Shown piece by piece: positions 22,735 to 34,114 of a stretch of 55,391 nucleotides of DNA. A program made the position numbers and the translations under genes. Source of the DNA: Diphasiastrum complanatum (taxonomy: Eukaryota > Streptophyta > Lycopodiopsida > Lycopodiales > Lycopodiaceae); contig CM055097.1 of NCBI GenBank assembly GCA_029204225.1, positions 74,174,973 through 74,230,363 on the forward strand. The letters are read 5' to 3'. The notes beneath the pieces are model-generated. The model searched no databases. It saw only the letters and a program-made list of their open reading frames with translations, and had not been told where the DNA came from. Within the stretch, counting starts at the first letter, position 1; each line of letters starts with the position of its first letter.

Positions 22735-22960
22735 TTGGAATATCCCTCAGATTATCCCTTGTAAAACACTCTTTTGTGAGCATGGCTACCTCAAGAGATA
22801 TTCCGAAATCTCTTGATATATCCCTCGAGAAACACTCTCTTGTGAGCACTTCTAATCTTGAGTGATATTTTGAGGTCCCTCGATAGATTCCTTGAAAGAA
22901 ATTCTTTTTTAACAAAACGAAGATATTCCGAGGATTCCTCGGAGCTCGATGTAGATTTTG
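22735..22960. repeat. Minisatellite, about three 66-bp units
   Basis: Diverged units start near 22755, 22821 and 22886, each with a CCCT(T/C)G...AACACTCT(T/C)TTGTGAGCA-like core. The 66-bp period is a multiple of three. The minus strand is open across the array (22990-22697), giving 22-residue repeats with RDISRD/RDNLRD motifs. I see no start context or homology that would make it a gene. Confidence 0.55.
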
Positions 22961-22989
22961 AGGAAAATTTTTTGTTGGATATATAGGCA

Positions 22990-24677
22990 TAAATGGACTT
23001 TTTATAAAAAAAATTGCTTAAAAAAAGCCTTGGTATAAGGGTCGAAAATGTTCCAAAATGTTGTAGTGGTATTAAAATAACATTACAAATTGATATCATG
23101 AATATGGAACTAGCAATCAAATACTAGCTCAAAAAACCAATTCATAAAAGAACATAATTATCAATCACATGATTCGCAAAATTATTCGACACGTGTCTTG
23201 CTACCATTTTTTAGTCTTGTTTTCCTATCCATGTGCTCAATTTAAATGTCAACAACTACAAATTTTTTGCAATAATTTCATCTTGCAAAATGACTAAGTA
23301 ATTCTCATCCAATTTATACTTATAAGTGATACTTTTCTAATTTCAAACATTCACAATAACCAAGCATATCATTAGTATGGTAGCACCTTGTGGTATACCG
23401 CAACTACATGTTTGTTATAAAAACTTGAATTTTATACGCGGTTCAACTTTATGATGTGATTAAGAAAGGTGCTTGACTTTGAATTGCACACGATATAATC
23501 TAGGATATTCATTAATCTTACGAATTTTGTCTATCTTCCAAATTTGTTGGCTAGCATTACGAGAGAATTGAAATTTATTAAGAGACATTTGGCCATTAGA
23601 AATCAAATTAAAAAGCTTTTAGATTTTGGGTTTAGAGAAACACTTTCACTCTTAGGATGCAAAAAGTTTCTCACATGGTATACTCTAGAAAAACAAGCAC
23701 TTAATGGTCATCTTTAGTGCAATGCTTACAAAAAATAACTAAAAAGAGAGCCTAATAAGCTCACCCTTGAGATTGGCACTTCATCTCTTTACTCAATTCA
23801 AAGTTTGTAAGTTTTTTACAATTGAAAAATTCAATGACCTTAGTTATAAATTCCAACTTATACCTTTTATTCTTGTGTTTTGTGCTTAAAAAAGAAGTTT
23901 TGTAGATGTTTTATTCTTGTGCATTGCTTTCATGATTCATAAATCATGATGTGAACTGACTGTTGTTGGGAGTAGTACAGACAGGTGTCTCTTCTAAGAA
24001 TCTTTTGTTATTCAATCTCCATTGACTTTTGAGGAGTCAGCTCCTACTGTTCACATGAGTTTAGGCTCTGCACTACTTACTACTCCTTCTTCACGGCAGC
24101 CAGCAGTCTTGATTACAAGGTACAAAATATCCTTTCATTCTCCAGGCTACTCTCTGCTGATGGGCAGGGTGGAGACTTGAAGGTTGAGACTCATATAATT
24201 GAGAGAGAATGCTGAGGCGGTAGGTTCGAACTTCAGACAATATAGGAGGACAAGCAGTTTTCAACAACGCGCAATTGATCTGAGATCCATGAACCATGGC
24301 CCACGCTTCGTGAATCTGGACAGTTGTCATGAATGATTTCTGTTTGACAATGATCGTGATGTAGGTTTGCCACTTTAATGCCTGTTCATGCAGTAGGCTA
24401 CAGAACCCGTCGTCGCATTCTTTTTCTTTCTTCTCTACAGTCGTCGCATTCCTTAATAGCTGGCCGATCATTTGGTGGGCAATGTTTGCAAAACAGAAAG
24501 TATTTCAGTTCTTGAAAGCTACGCATATCGGGAGGTCCGCGAAGAAGGAAGGATCTCCTAATACATGATACATCGTACTCCAGACTGGTTAATGACAAAA
24601 TACAGATAATTTGCGTTCGATAGGCTGGATCGCAATTTGCATGTGATGCATGCATAGTGGACACGGGAAAGTCCTGC
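22990..24677. other. Anonymous AT-rich DNA
   Basis: Open frames here are short and carry no recognisable domain. No LTR ends, inverted repeats or splice-like gene structure were seen. Confidence 0.4.
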
Positions 24678-24740
24678 CGGCCCTCAGACTTTTGAGGATT
24701 TGAGAACCCAGCTCTTAAATCCCGGAAAGTCTGAGGGCCG
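24678..24740. repeat. 28-bp-arm stem-loop with 7-base loop
   Basis: Arms 24678-24705 and 24713-24740 pair perfectly over the outer 15 positions (CGGCCCTCAGACTTT and complement). Over the inner 13 they differ from perfect complement at four positions, two of which would be G-U pairs in RNA. The loop is seven bases. The shape is compatible with a small RNA precursor or the remnant of a short foldback element. No promoter or transcript can be shown. Confidence 0.65.
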
Positions 24741-24850
24741 ACTCGGCCGAGACTTTCTTCAACGTGATAAAGCCTTCCCGTCCCTTAATGTACGTGTACA
24801 TTTAAAATTTACCTTTTACTGCATCAAAAGGACGCATCTTTCCCACTCAT

Positions 24851-24970
24851 GTGATTCAATCTTTTCATTGTTGCTGTATTGGTCTGGCACTTTTCTAGGG
24901 CATCTAGTTGTGATGGAGGGCAGATCTTTTCATTGTCCCTCTATTGGTCAGGGCATCTAGCAGTGGTGGA
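24851..24970. repeat. Two imperfect direct repeats of about 45-60 bp
   Basis: A unit containing ATCTTTTCATTG, then (T/C)TATTGGTC and GGGCATCTAG occurs at about 24858-24918 and again at about 24922-24970, with short indels. No coding signal. Confidence 0.5.
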
Positions 24971-27900
24971 CCGTGGAGGGCATCACAGCCGTAAAGCCCA
25001 GCTCAACAAGCAAGTTTGTAGATTTTGTGTTCTCGAATTTACACTCAGAAAACTCAGAGAAGTTTTTGTGAATTGAAAAGCTCGTCCTTAGGGGATCCAG
25101 TAAGTCCGGACTCGATGGACCTAGTTATCAAATCGAAGAGATAAACATTGCAGTAAACAAACTTTCACGGTTGATATAGGCTGGAATCTGTAGGCTGGCA
25201 TGAAGATAGATTTAAAGTTGAAAATAAGATATGAGTTTAACTTTTACCGCAAAGTGCACAGGCGTCGGTCCGCAGTACCGAGGAAGCTGAGGAAACAATT
25301 ACTATCATTCATACAGCTACAAGCAATTACAACCAACCGACCAAGATCTGGATTCTGGTCGGTGGCAATTCTTTAATCTCACTGAGAAAATATAGTTGGT
25401 AGCAATGCTGAAGTTATGGATGGAATTTCAGTCTCCCAGGTTGTAGCTTCTGCGAATTCTTGGACAGCATGACTGTGCAAGGACAACGAAGTGAGAGTCT
25501 GCTCCTGAATTCACATGCGCAAACTGCAGCTGTAACTTCTTGACTGAACTCCATCCTCCATCCTCTCTGATCTATCATTAAAATCTCTTAGAATAATACG
25601 AGTATTGCGTAAAGAACATGTTGATTATGTAAGAGATCAGATGATGATTGATAATGCGTGACTGGAACGTCATTGCTGTTTCCATATGTAAAACCAGAAG
25701 CATCTAGCAAAGCAAACTGTGGATCCAACGACAGGAAGGTCAGACTCCACTGTCAAGAAAGAGCTGTGCTGGTAAAAAACAGACTCCAGCTGCCTAGTGA
25801 TGGGGGCAAAAAAATTTCTCCTCTGAACTTGCGAAATACCTGCAGGCTTCAGATTTAATGTATTAAACTTCACATAAGAATTACACTTTTTATTGAATGG
25901 GTAGCCAACATAGATCACAACCAACATTTTTTTATCTATATCTTGAACAATCATATGTAGGGTTCTAACTCTACAAGTTGAGTTACTACAAGAAAGCTGA
26001 GGCTTTCCAACGGCTACTTTGGAGAGTTTTTCAAAAAAGATAGCCAAAAAAAATGGGGAGGAGGCTTTTATATGTTAACTAGCAACAATATAAGCCTTAG
26101 AAATTGGTATAATCCTTGAAATAAGCACATTTTTCCAACGAATATTTCCATCTATACACCATCACTAATGAAAAAAATTTGCCCTCCGTATAAGCCTTGG
26201 TATACTACAAGATTGACTTTGAATGAATATGTGCTATATCCTTATTAACACATGGAACTTGATTATATATTAACAACTAAGGCCATTCATTACAAGTGAA
26301 AACCAAAATGTGATAATGTACTAGATAACAATTTTATGATCAAGTATGTACTCATCACAACATAATGTATTTTTGCACCCAACCGATTAGTTTAAGATAA
26401 ATAAGGAGAACAATTCATATAAATAGCGATATAGTAAGTTGTAGTACTTCAATATTTTGTATAATTTATTCATCATCTATCTGAGCTATTGCACATTGAT
26501 ATCGTCAATTCTATAATTTGCCCATCAATATGGTCATGCGACAAACCTGCCAAACTAAACGAGCCTATCTCTAACTCCATCCGAATATCCCCTATGACTT
26601 CATTATAAAAATTGCTCTTCACAGGGATTGGAATTTGACTTGCACCCAAGTACCTTTCACCCCGATGGGCTTTTTTTTTCCTTACCTTTCACATGACATG
26701 TATAATGCAAGGGTACCTTTTAAATAAAATAGGTATGAACCTTTTATTAAACACATATACATATATCCATGTTATATTTTGCAATAAAATTTTAAAAATT
26801 TCAAACTAGCATGACATTTGACTTTTTAAAGTTACCTTTTAAATGGAAGGGCAATTTTTAAGTGCGCCATTCAAATGAAATGCTTTTGAAAATTTTGACT
26901 TTCTTTGAAAGGCAAATAGCCTTTGACATGCATTGCAACTTGCAAATGCCAAGCTTGTTCATTGGTTGATGGCAATGGTAGCGACAAGATCAATGATCAA
27001 ATAGAACATCATATATCGTGAGATGTCGAATTGTCCAATAATGATGCATCATGATCGATAACATCGGTGACATTTTTTTGATCAACATCATGATCTTGAA
27101 AAGAATACATCGTATTGAAGTCAGCCTTTGGCAAATATATGTATGATCTTCATCCGGATCTTGTTCAAGTAGTACATGAGCTGGTTGCATGTCTTCCACA
27201 ACATCTCTAGCCACAACAAGGAGCAACCGGTGTGAATCACATACCACCTATAAGTAGTCATGGTGAATGAGCACTTGTAATTATTAGCATAAACAATATC
27301 TAGTATTAGTAAGTATGTTAATATTGCTTGAGCTTATCGATTTAGATCAATTTATAATCAATCTAGAAACGGTGCATTGATCATGACTACTTGCATTGCA
27401 ATTGAGTTGCACATTTATGTACATTGTCGAGGAAAAACAAATGTATCACTCTGATGTATTCAAAGCTTGGTGGACGCCATAGCAAAACAAATTCTCACTC
27501 TTTTCCTCACATTAGGAGAAATATGGGCTCAAAATGGGCCCATTAAGAAGTTTGACTTTATAGAGAGGTTATGTAGAGAGAGAATAGAAACCGGTATCGT
27601 TTGGTTGCTGTTTTTTGAGATTTCGGCAATGCTCGCATTCTAACTAGTGTGGTTAAAATTAGCTCTAAGGCATTAATTAATTAAGCATGCTTGTAATAAT
27701 GCACGCTTGAATTTCTCTGCATGCTCAGCCAACTTGAAATCTTGGTATGCTCTTTGCAAAACTATGAGCTCAAATATTTTTATGCTCATAGTAAAATATG
27801 AGGCAGGAGAATTATGAGCTCAACATAGCCAATACAAAACATGAGGTACTGATGAACAATCTTTTGAGATCATTTATAGTTTTCAACAATGGAAAAGTTT

Positions 27901-28098
27901 CATTTGCATGTTGCGCTTCCTATGAAAGTTTTTCATTTTTAAAGAAAATTTCAAAAGCTGTAGAAAATGATGCTTTATCGATTGAAGATTTGAGAAAAAA
28001 GAATCATAAGCATGTAGATTTGTGAGACGGAACAATTTATCCTAAAGATCTAAGTACCGATCTAGTTAGAATCAGTAAGCTCAACTGTGATTGGGGAC
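24971..28098. other. Anonymous DNA without recognisable genes
   Basis: Only short, unconvincing open frames occur, and none shows a known motif. Simple words (CTTTTAAA, TTGCAA) recur between 26640 and 26960. I see no LTR, terminal repeat or RNA gene. Confidence 0.4.
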
Positions 28099-29302
28099 TG
28101 TTAGTGTAGGCTTTAGTGAGAAAGCTAGCCCGGGGGCTTGTCTCTCTTTGATATGCCATTCAGTTTCTTGGCTGTCGCTTTCTTCAACTGAATATCGTTT
28201 CTTAACTCTCCACTCTCATGTCACATCCAACTAACTCTCAAGTAGCTAGCTAGTTTGTCCTCAATTCATGGCCTTACACAACAAGATGCCATGGTTCGGT
28301 TTATAACTTGCAAGTCTAGTTATGCTAGATCTCAAATCAGCCGACACCAGAAATATTCCTTCGACTGATTGTGATATTGGTAGGGAATCTACCAACATTG
28401 CCCTCCACCAACCTTGTTGCAAGTCCCTCTGCAATATCAATCTGAATCTATTAGCTAGGCTCTTTGGTTGTCGATCTGGTTCTCCTACTCTTGCAAATTG
28501 GTTTTACTATTAGCTGCTATCTTTTGGTTAATCCTTCAGTGGAAGTCCAGGCCTATTGCCATGCCATCCCTGTTCGAAACATCAATGAAGGCTTATTCTA
28601 TCTCAAGACTTGTAGTGGGTTTCTTTCCTTGCCTAACTTAAATCCAAGATCTAGTCAATCTACCATCAAAGAGACGGAGTTAGTTGTCACACATAGATTC
28701 GTTCCCATGTGAGCGATACTATAGTTCAAATTTCAACATGAATGGAGGATTCACATCTAACTCTGACATCCATTAACCCTACGATCCATTAACACTACGC
28801 ATCCACAACAAAGATAGCTTACTCTTTCTCTCTCTCTCCCTTTATCTCTCATAAAAAGTATAATAACATGCAATCCCAATAACAATCAGATCCAACAATT
28901 AGCAAAATCCAAAGAAAGCATGAGAGATGGAGGAAAAGTGATAGAGAGCAAGGACATTCATCAATCAATTTCTGAAGAGAACCAATATGCTTTATTGAAT
29001 TGAGAAAATGAACATGTGTAGGAACTCGAGTTGGTCCCTTTTTATAATAGAGAGGAGGACCTTGGCCTTTGAATCCTATTGGTCCATTTCTGCCTACCTA
29101 TTGTTCAAATTTAAAAAAGATTGGACATTTAGGCCCTGCGACATTAAAAGTCCCGCAAAAAGGCCTAAAGTCCTTTTATTGACTTGTAACTAATCAAATC
29201 TCTATGTGATCATCGGGTTGGACTTACACACGCAAGGTGCCAATTCCCTCTCACATATTAACTAGGGTTAGGATTGCCTTGGGATCCACAAACCCTCCAA
29301 CA
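28099..29302 (-). repeat. Putative 3' LTR of the minus-strand gypsy
   Basis: On the minus strand a G-rich tract (GGTGGGGGA) is followed by TGTTGG at 29302. Within it are a TATA-like element (29038-29050, minus TATTATAAAAAGG) and about 45 bases further an AATAAA (28996-28991), the usual promoter and polyadenylation pair of an LTR. The left end is placed at TGTTAG (28099), because that mirrors the right end, but without a second LTR this boundary is tentative. Confidence 0.5.
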
Positions 29303-29352
29303 GTATCCCCCACCAAAACTAGTGGTGGTCCCACGATACCTGCGAGATGCAG

Positions 29353-29943
29353 TTATTGGAGACTTTTATTGGCTTTGCGCCGAATCTTTATTAAATGGTA
29401 CTGCACCTTCTCCATAAAGTTGAGGCGGGTAGTATTGAAATCCAAATTATGGGGCAAAAAATAATGATGGGCTCTTGCAGTCCACTTTGAGGTCGTCCAA
29501 GATGTGAAGCGAGATTCCCAGAAGCCTCCCATCATTGTTGCACAAAAATATAAACGGGCAACCAGCAACTGATATTTGATATTCTCTAAGGCCATCAGCT
29601 TATTTGGATCGAATGCCAGAGGAGGGAGACAATCGTCCCATCTAGTTGCCACTGATGCCAACAAAGTTAAACCTTTTGCAAACAGTGCCGATTGTCGCAC
29701 TGTCGGATCTGGAGAGTGGACATACTCAAAATCTACTGATATTGTCCAGTTGTAGGGCTGATGGATGATTGGCCAATTGGGCATATGGATTGTGATCTTG
29801 TCCATAGCCAATCCCAAATCTTTCCATTTATTCCTTCTCATCATTGGCACATAATAGAGATCTACCCGCAATTGGAGAGGGCTGGCCACATAACTCCTGA
29901 TTGATTTCATCTGTAGAGAAGTGTCCTCCGCCCATGCCATCAT
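29353..29943 (-). CDS. Unrecognised open frame replacing gypsy integrase
   Basis: The frame is open for 196 codons. Its first 15-20 codons overlap, in another frame, the integrase zinc-domain text (HDGMGGGHFS), so the foreign part probably starts near 29900 and has about 170 residues. It contains LQLRVDLYYVP, NWTISVDFEYVHSPDPT, SVATRWDDCLPPLAFDP, LYFCATMMGGFWESRF and SWTTSKWTARAHHYFLP: compact, Trp/Tyr-rich, without signal peptide or obvious membrane segment, and unlike any integrase. The stop at 29353 is about 50 bases before the purine tract. It could be a captured host exon, an env-like accessory frame, or a fossil viral structural protein (a partitivirus-like coat protein is one untested idea). 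I do not assign a function. Confidence 0.4.
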   Translation of the reverse strand: MMAWAEDTSLQMKSIRSYVASPLQLRVDLYYVPMMRRNKWKDLGLAMDKITIHMPNWPIIHQPYNWTISVDFEYVHSPDPTVRQSALFAKGLTLLASVATRWDDCLPPLAFDPNKLMALENIKYQLLVARLYFCATMMGGFWESRFTSWTTSKWTARAHHYFLPHNLDFNTTRLNFMEKVQYHLIKIRRKANKSLQ

Positions 29944-31440
29944 GTGAAAACATGATCAAATCTGGTACTTCATGCGATAAAACACATCTATGTAGAATAT
30001 TGTCTGATCCACGATGATACAATTGTTCTGCAATCAATTGATAAGGTTGAGCCTTATGAATCAATTGTCTCTTCTGTACTTTTGTCAAAGAGTCATTTGG
30101 TTGTCCTAGCATCAGGTACTCAACAATATACGCTGCCCACTTAGGTAATGCTTCTACATAGAACAATGTAGCATCTGGCAATTCATCATCCACTTCAATA
30201 TTAACTGGTGTGGATTTGATTCGCGAAACATGATCAGCTAGATAATGTTGTTTCCCCTTTTGAACCACAATTCGAAAGTCAAATTCAGTCAATAATAATA
30301 ACCATCTTGCAATACGTCCAGTATTGCATGTCTTGTTTACCAAGTAAAGTAACGGATGATGATCCATATAAAATACAAAGTGCATTTCCATGCGGTAGTG
30401 ACGAAATTTCCGAACAGAAAAAATCATGGCTAACGCTTCACATTTTGTTGTTGAATAATTCTTCTTCGGATCTGTAAGCTGTCTGCTTGCAAATCGTATA
30501 GGATAATCTTTCTTATAATCACCTGGCTGTGTCAAAACTGATCCAATGGCATATTTTGAGGCATTCGTATGAACATGAAATTCAATCGTCCAATCCGGAG
30601 AACGCAATATTGGTACTGAAGTTAATGCTTTTTTAATTTTTCAAAGGTTTCTAATGCCTCTACTGTCCAAATAGGAACAATAATCAGTTTGTATATAGGT
30701 CGTGCTAAATCTGCAAAGAAGATAATAAAAATGCAATAGTAGTTCGCATGACCCATAAACACATAAACTCCACGAATCGTTGTTGATGGTGGCAATTCCA
30801 CAATAATCTTGATTTTAGAATACTCTGTGGCAATACCATGTCTTGATATCACATGGCCAAGCACAACTCCGTGGAAAACCCATATCTGGCATTTTTATGG
30901 ATTTAGAGAAATTTGATATTTGCGACATCTTTCAAATACTTTCTCCAATTGATCCAGGTGGTCTACATCTGTACTATTATGGACTCCCAGGTCATCCAAG
31001 TAAATTTCAAGAAATTTTTGTAGATAATATTTAAAAGCAAATTGCATTACTCTTTGGAACGAACTTGGTGCATTACAGAGTCCAAATGACATTACTTTGT
31101 AAGCATAGGTGTCCCATTCTCTTGCAAAAGCTGTTTTGTGGCGATCTGCAGGTGCAATATTAACCTGGTTGTAACCACTAAATCCATCTAGGAACTATAA
31201 CCTTCCGCTCCAGCAAGGCGATCCAAAATGCCTTCAGTAAAAGGTAATGGAAAGTGTTCCTTCCGCATCACTTTGTTCAAAGCCTTGAGATTCACACAAA
31301 TTCTTAATTTCTCATTATTCTTAGGAACAATGACAATCTGTGAGATCCATTCGGTATGCTCGATCCCATCAGTGTCAAGTAGTCTCTGAAGTTCTTTCTT
31401 TATCAGATCTGCAACGTTAGTATTACAACAATAGAAGTAA
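29900..31440 (-). pseudogene. pol: Ty3/gypsy RT, RNase H and integrase zinc domain
   Basis: RT runs from about 31440 (EWISQIVIVPKNNEKLRICVN, ALNKV), is interrupted by a one-base loss near 31195, and continues with MSFGLCNAPSSFQRVM and the catalytic IYLDDLGVHN (31092-30895). A stop-separated connection follows (MLGHVISRHGI, 30864-30622). RNase H is open from 30607 (FHVHTNASKYAIGSVLTQ, KNYSTTKCEALAMIFSVRKFRHY, MDHHPLLYL, WLLLLTEFDF). The frame then reaches HDGMGGGHF, the start of the integrase zinc domain, and loses homology. In RNase H the first catalytic Asp of the usual TDAS motif is Asn (TNAS), so the enzyme would be impaired even if expressed. Confidence 0.8.
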
Positions 31441-31635
31441 CCTTTGGAACTGCATCAGGTACTAAAGGTATGGTATGCTCAATAACTAACGTCGAAATAC
31501 CCTTCAGATCTTGATAAGTTCATGAAAAATAATCTTGATACTTAATAAGTAGCATGCGGAGTGCTTGATACTATTCAAGATTAAGTTGTTATCCAACTTG
31601 CACGATCTTTTCTGGTTCTCCTGGCTCAACAAGAT

Positions 31636-32352
31636 TTATTGGCTGTGTCCTAGCTGGACCATCGTAAACATCTTTTGAGTCTGGCACGTGTTCTTCAGGT
31701 TCACATGTGCCTTAGGTAACATGATAACTACATCATCCAATGTTTCCTCTTTTTGAACCACTAGTTTGATAGTCCAAGTTGCAGGATCAACTTTGACTGC
31801 ACATTCATGATTTTCAAAAGTGAGTTTTCCAGTACCCCAGTTATGTATTACTTGCACAACTCGTAACCATGGACATCCCAATAGGACTCGGTAGACATTT
31901 GGCACTTCTGGTAAGTCCATTACTACGAAAGTACTGATGAACTGTACTCCCGCAATTCTAGCAGGTATATCTTCAATCATTCTTCGCGGATGAACTGTCA
32001 TTTGATCAGCTAGCTTAATGGCAAAAGTCGCAGGCTTGATCTTTGTAAGGCCCCATTTTGCACATAGCTTTGTAGAAATCAGGTTAACTCCTGAACCGCC
32101 ATCTATCACGACTGCTTCCTTAGGAAATTGTCTATGTTGTATCGGCAGAGTGATATTCTTTTGTTCACTTTCCCAAGCGACTCTGACATGGAGTACTTCA
32201 CTAGATTCTTCAAATCCAGCACAAAAAAGTGATTCCTGATGGACTTCTAGTTCTACTTGAGCTAACTTTTGCGCTAAGGCTTCTTTTGCTTTTGGCACCA
32301 ACTTCAGAAACTCTCCCAACAAAATATTGATCTTGCAAGACAAAATATTCAT
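31636..32352 (-). pseudogene. Retropepsin-like protease region of the minus gypsy
   Basis: A 238-codon open stretch. AVVIDGGSGVNLIS near residue 92 is the aspartic protease site in the form Asp-Gly-Gly instead of Asp-Ser/Thr-Gly. VYRVLLGCPWLR further on matches the ILGxxWL-type motif of gypsy proteases. The flanking pol is broken, so it is treated as part of a dead polyprotein, though this block itself is uninterrupted. Confidence 0.7.
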
Positions 32353-32729
32353 GAGTACTATTTGTAGCGCTTCTCTGGTTCAGTCATCTTGAAGGATTCT
32401 TCATGATGATGCAACTGATCATTCATATATGTACGTGAATTTTATGGTGGCTGCAATGGTGAAGAACATACTTCGGCTGTTGCTTTAGCAGCTTCCAGTT
32501 CTTCTTCTTCTTGTAGATGTTTAATCCACTGCCTCATATCCTAATATCGTCGTTTTTCTGCATGAAGATTGGAATAAACTCCAGATGATGTTGGTATATC
32601 ATTCAATGGTATAGAATCAGTAGGTACTGGATCTGCTACTGGTTCTTTCTGCTTCTGTGCTCTGGTGACCACCATCAAGGGTACACTTGATTTATTCTGA
32701 ACTACTAGTCTTTGCTTGATTTTTATCAA

Positions 32730-33300
32730 ATTTACAGGTGTTGTAGCTGGTGGTGGCTTCGGTCTTGCTGGACAGTCTTTATAGCAATGCCCATAACCAC
32801 AGTCATGACAAAATGGTACAAATTTTCCTTTATTTGGACATTCTGCAACTTTGTAATTTTCTCCACATGCAAAGCATCCAAGCGGTGCTTTGATCTAGTT
32901 TCTAGATGCTTGTTGTTGTGCGGTAGCATAAATAGCATATTGTGTTGAAGATCCACCTTCTTGCTCATTACCATAGTTCCATTGCTCGGCACTTCTGTAC
33001 GGTTCTAGTTCCATCAAATTGGTAGGAGGAGCGGAGTGCTTTGGTGGGGTAGGTAAGGCTAAACATTCCGGGTATCCAAGAGCAGATTGTCAAGGTCTAG
33101 CTAATGGGTTTTCTCCATATTGTGGCTCTTGATATCCCATTTGGGCATACCATTACTGAATTATCCGAGGATTGAAGTTGCAAAAAGCAGTATCATGATC
33201 AGGCAAATTGCACAAATGGCATACACTGATTTCCATTCATTTTTTCAATTGAGGACACTTATTCATTGTGTGATTTCCTGTACAAATAGAATACCAGACA
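32730..33300 (-). pseudogene. Gag zinc-knuckle region with four CCHC-like motifs
   Basis: Reading leftward: a degenerate YSICTGNHTMNKC and a perfect CX2CX4HX4C knuckle CHLCNLPDHDTAFC (about 33300-33184), then, after about 300 bp, CFACGENYKVAEC with Tyr for His, and CHDCGYGHCYKDC (CX2CX3HX4C) at about 32880-32755. The pairs are in frames broken by stops. Four knuckles in one gag is more than usual, suggesting an internal duplication or a specialised nucleocapsid. Confidence 0.6.
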
Positions 33301-33419
33301 TTTTCCTTGGTAGGAAAAGTCTTCGCAAACTTCTCAAGTTCCTTGTTTACTTCTCCATGGAAATCTTCCAATGCTTTGATCTTCTCATCAAATTGTGACT
33401 GCAACTTTTCCATCTGTTT

Positions 33420-34114
33420 CTACTGATTCTTCCCTAGTTTCTCGAACTCGTTGAGCATCATTTCTGCCGTAGCGTTGACATTCATGGATGCAATAGTGGT
33501 GGATGTCGTAGTAGTCTGCCCTGCTGTATAAGGCAACAAACTGATATTCGGCTCATCATCTGAATCTTCATCCTCCTTGCGAATTGCATCGTCCATAGCA
33601 TTTTGCAAGAGTGCATACTCATTATGGCGTTTCAGCTCACATATGATTCGTTTAGATAAACCTGACAAAAACCACATAATCAAGGCATTTTTGTTACCCA
33701 GCTCAGGTTTGCACTCAGATTTGAGGCGTTTCACCCGTTCAATGTAATCTCGAACCATTTCTCGCTTTCCCATTTTAATTTTACTTAAAAGTAGAAAAGG
33801 GTCTTCTATAAACTTTCGCGGTTTGAATCGTGTGATAAGGGCTCTTTTAACAACCTCCCAATCAATATGCTCAGTTTCATCTTGATTATAGTACCAATCT
33901 TGTGCTGTGCCTGTTAAGGCCATATGAAACAACTTAAGTTTATCTTGAGAGAAAATTTTGCCATAGACTTCACAGGATTCAACATAGATCTGAAGAAATT
34001 TAACTAGATCTGTTAATCCATTGTATTTGGATAGATCCAAACGGGGTGTCTTCTAACAATAATTGGATTGACTTCCTGAAGAGTACGTCTCGGAACAGCT
34101 CCAGGGGCAACCAT
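33420..34114 (-). pseudogene. gag: Ty3/gypsy gag capsid region, minus strand
   Basis: The likely ATG is at 34114 (MVAPGAVPRRTLQEV). A one-base shift in a run of C near 34052 moves the reading into the 206-codon frame that carries the retrotransposon-gag domain: LDLSKYNGLTDLVKF, MALTGTAQDWYYNQ, FKPRKFIEDPF, IERVKRLKSECKP, then an acidic segment (KEDEDSDDEPN). The order and spacing are typical for the family. Confidence 0.75.

Noticed and set aside
24091-24664. Minus-strand open frames of 126 and 88 codons
   Set aside because: No motifs, different frames, no splice or promoter context; compatible with chance.
26990-27247. Minus-strand frame suggestive of an Asp/Glu-rich linker
   Set aside because: Some resemblance to copia linkers, but no adjacent copia domain could be found.
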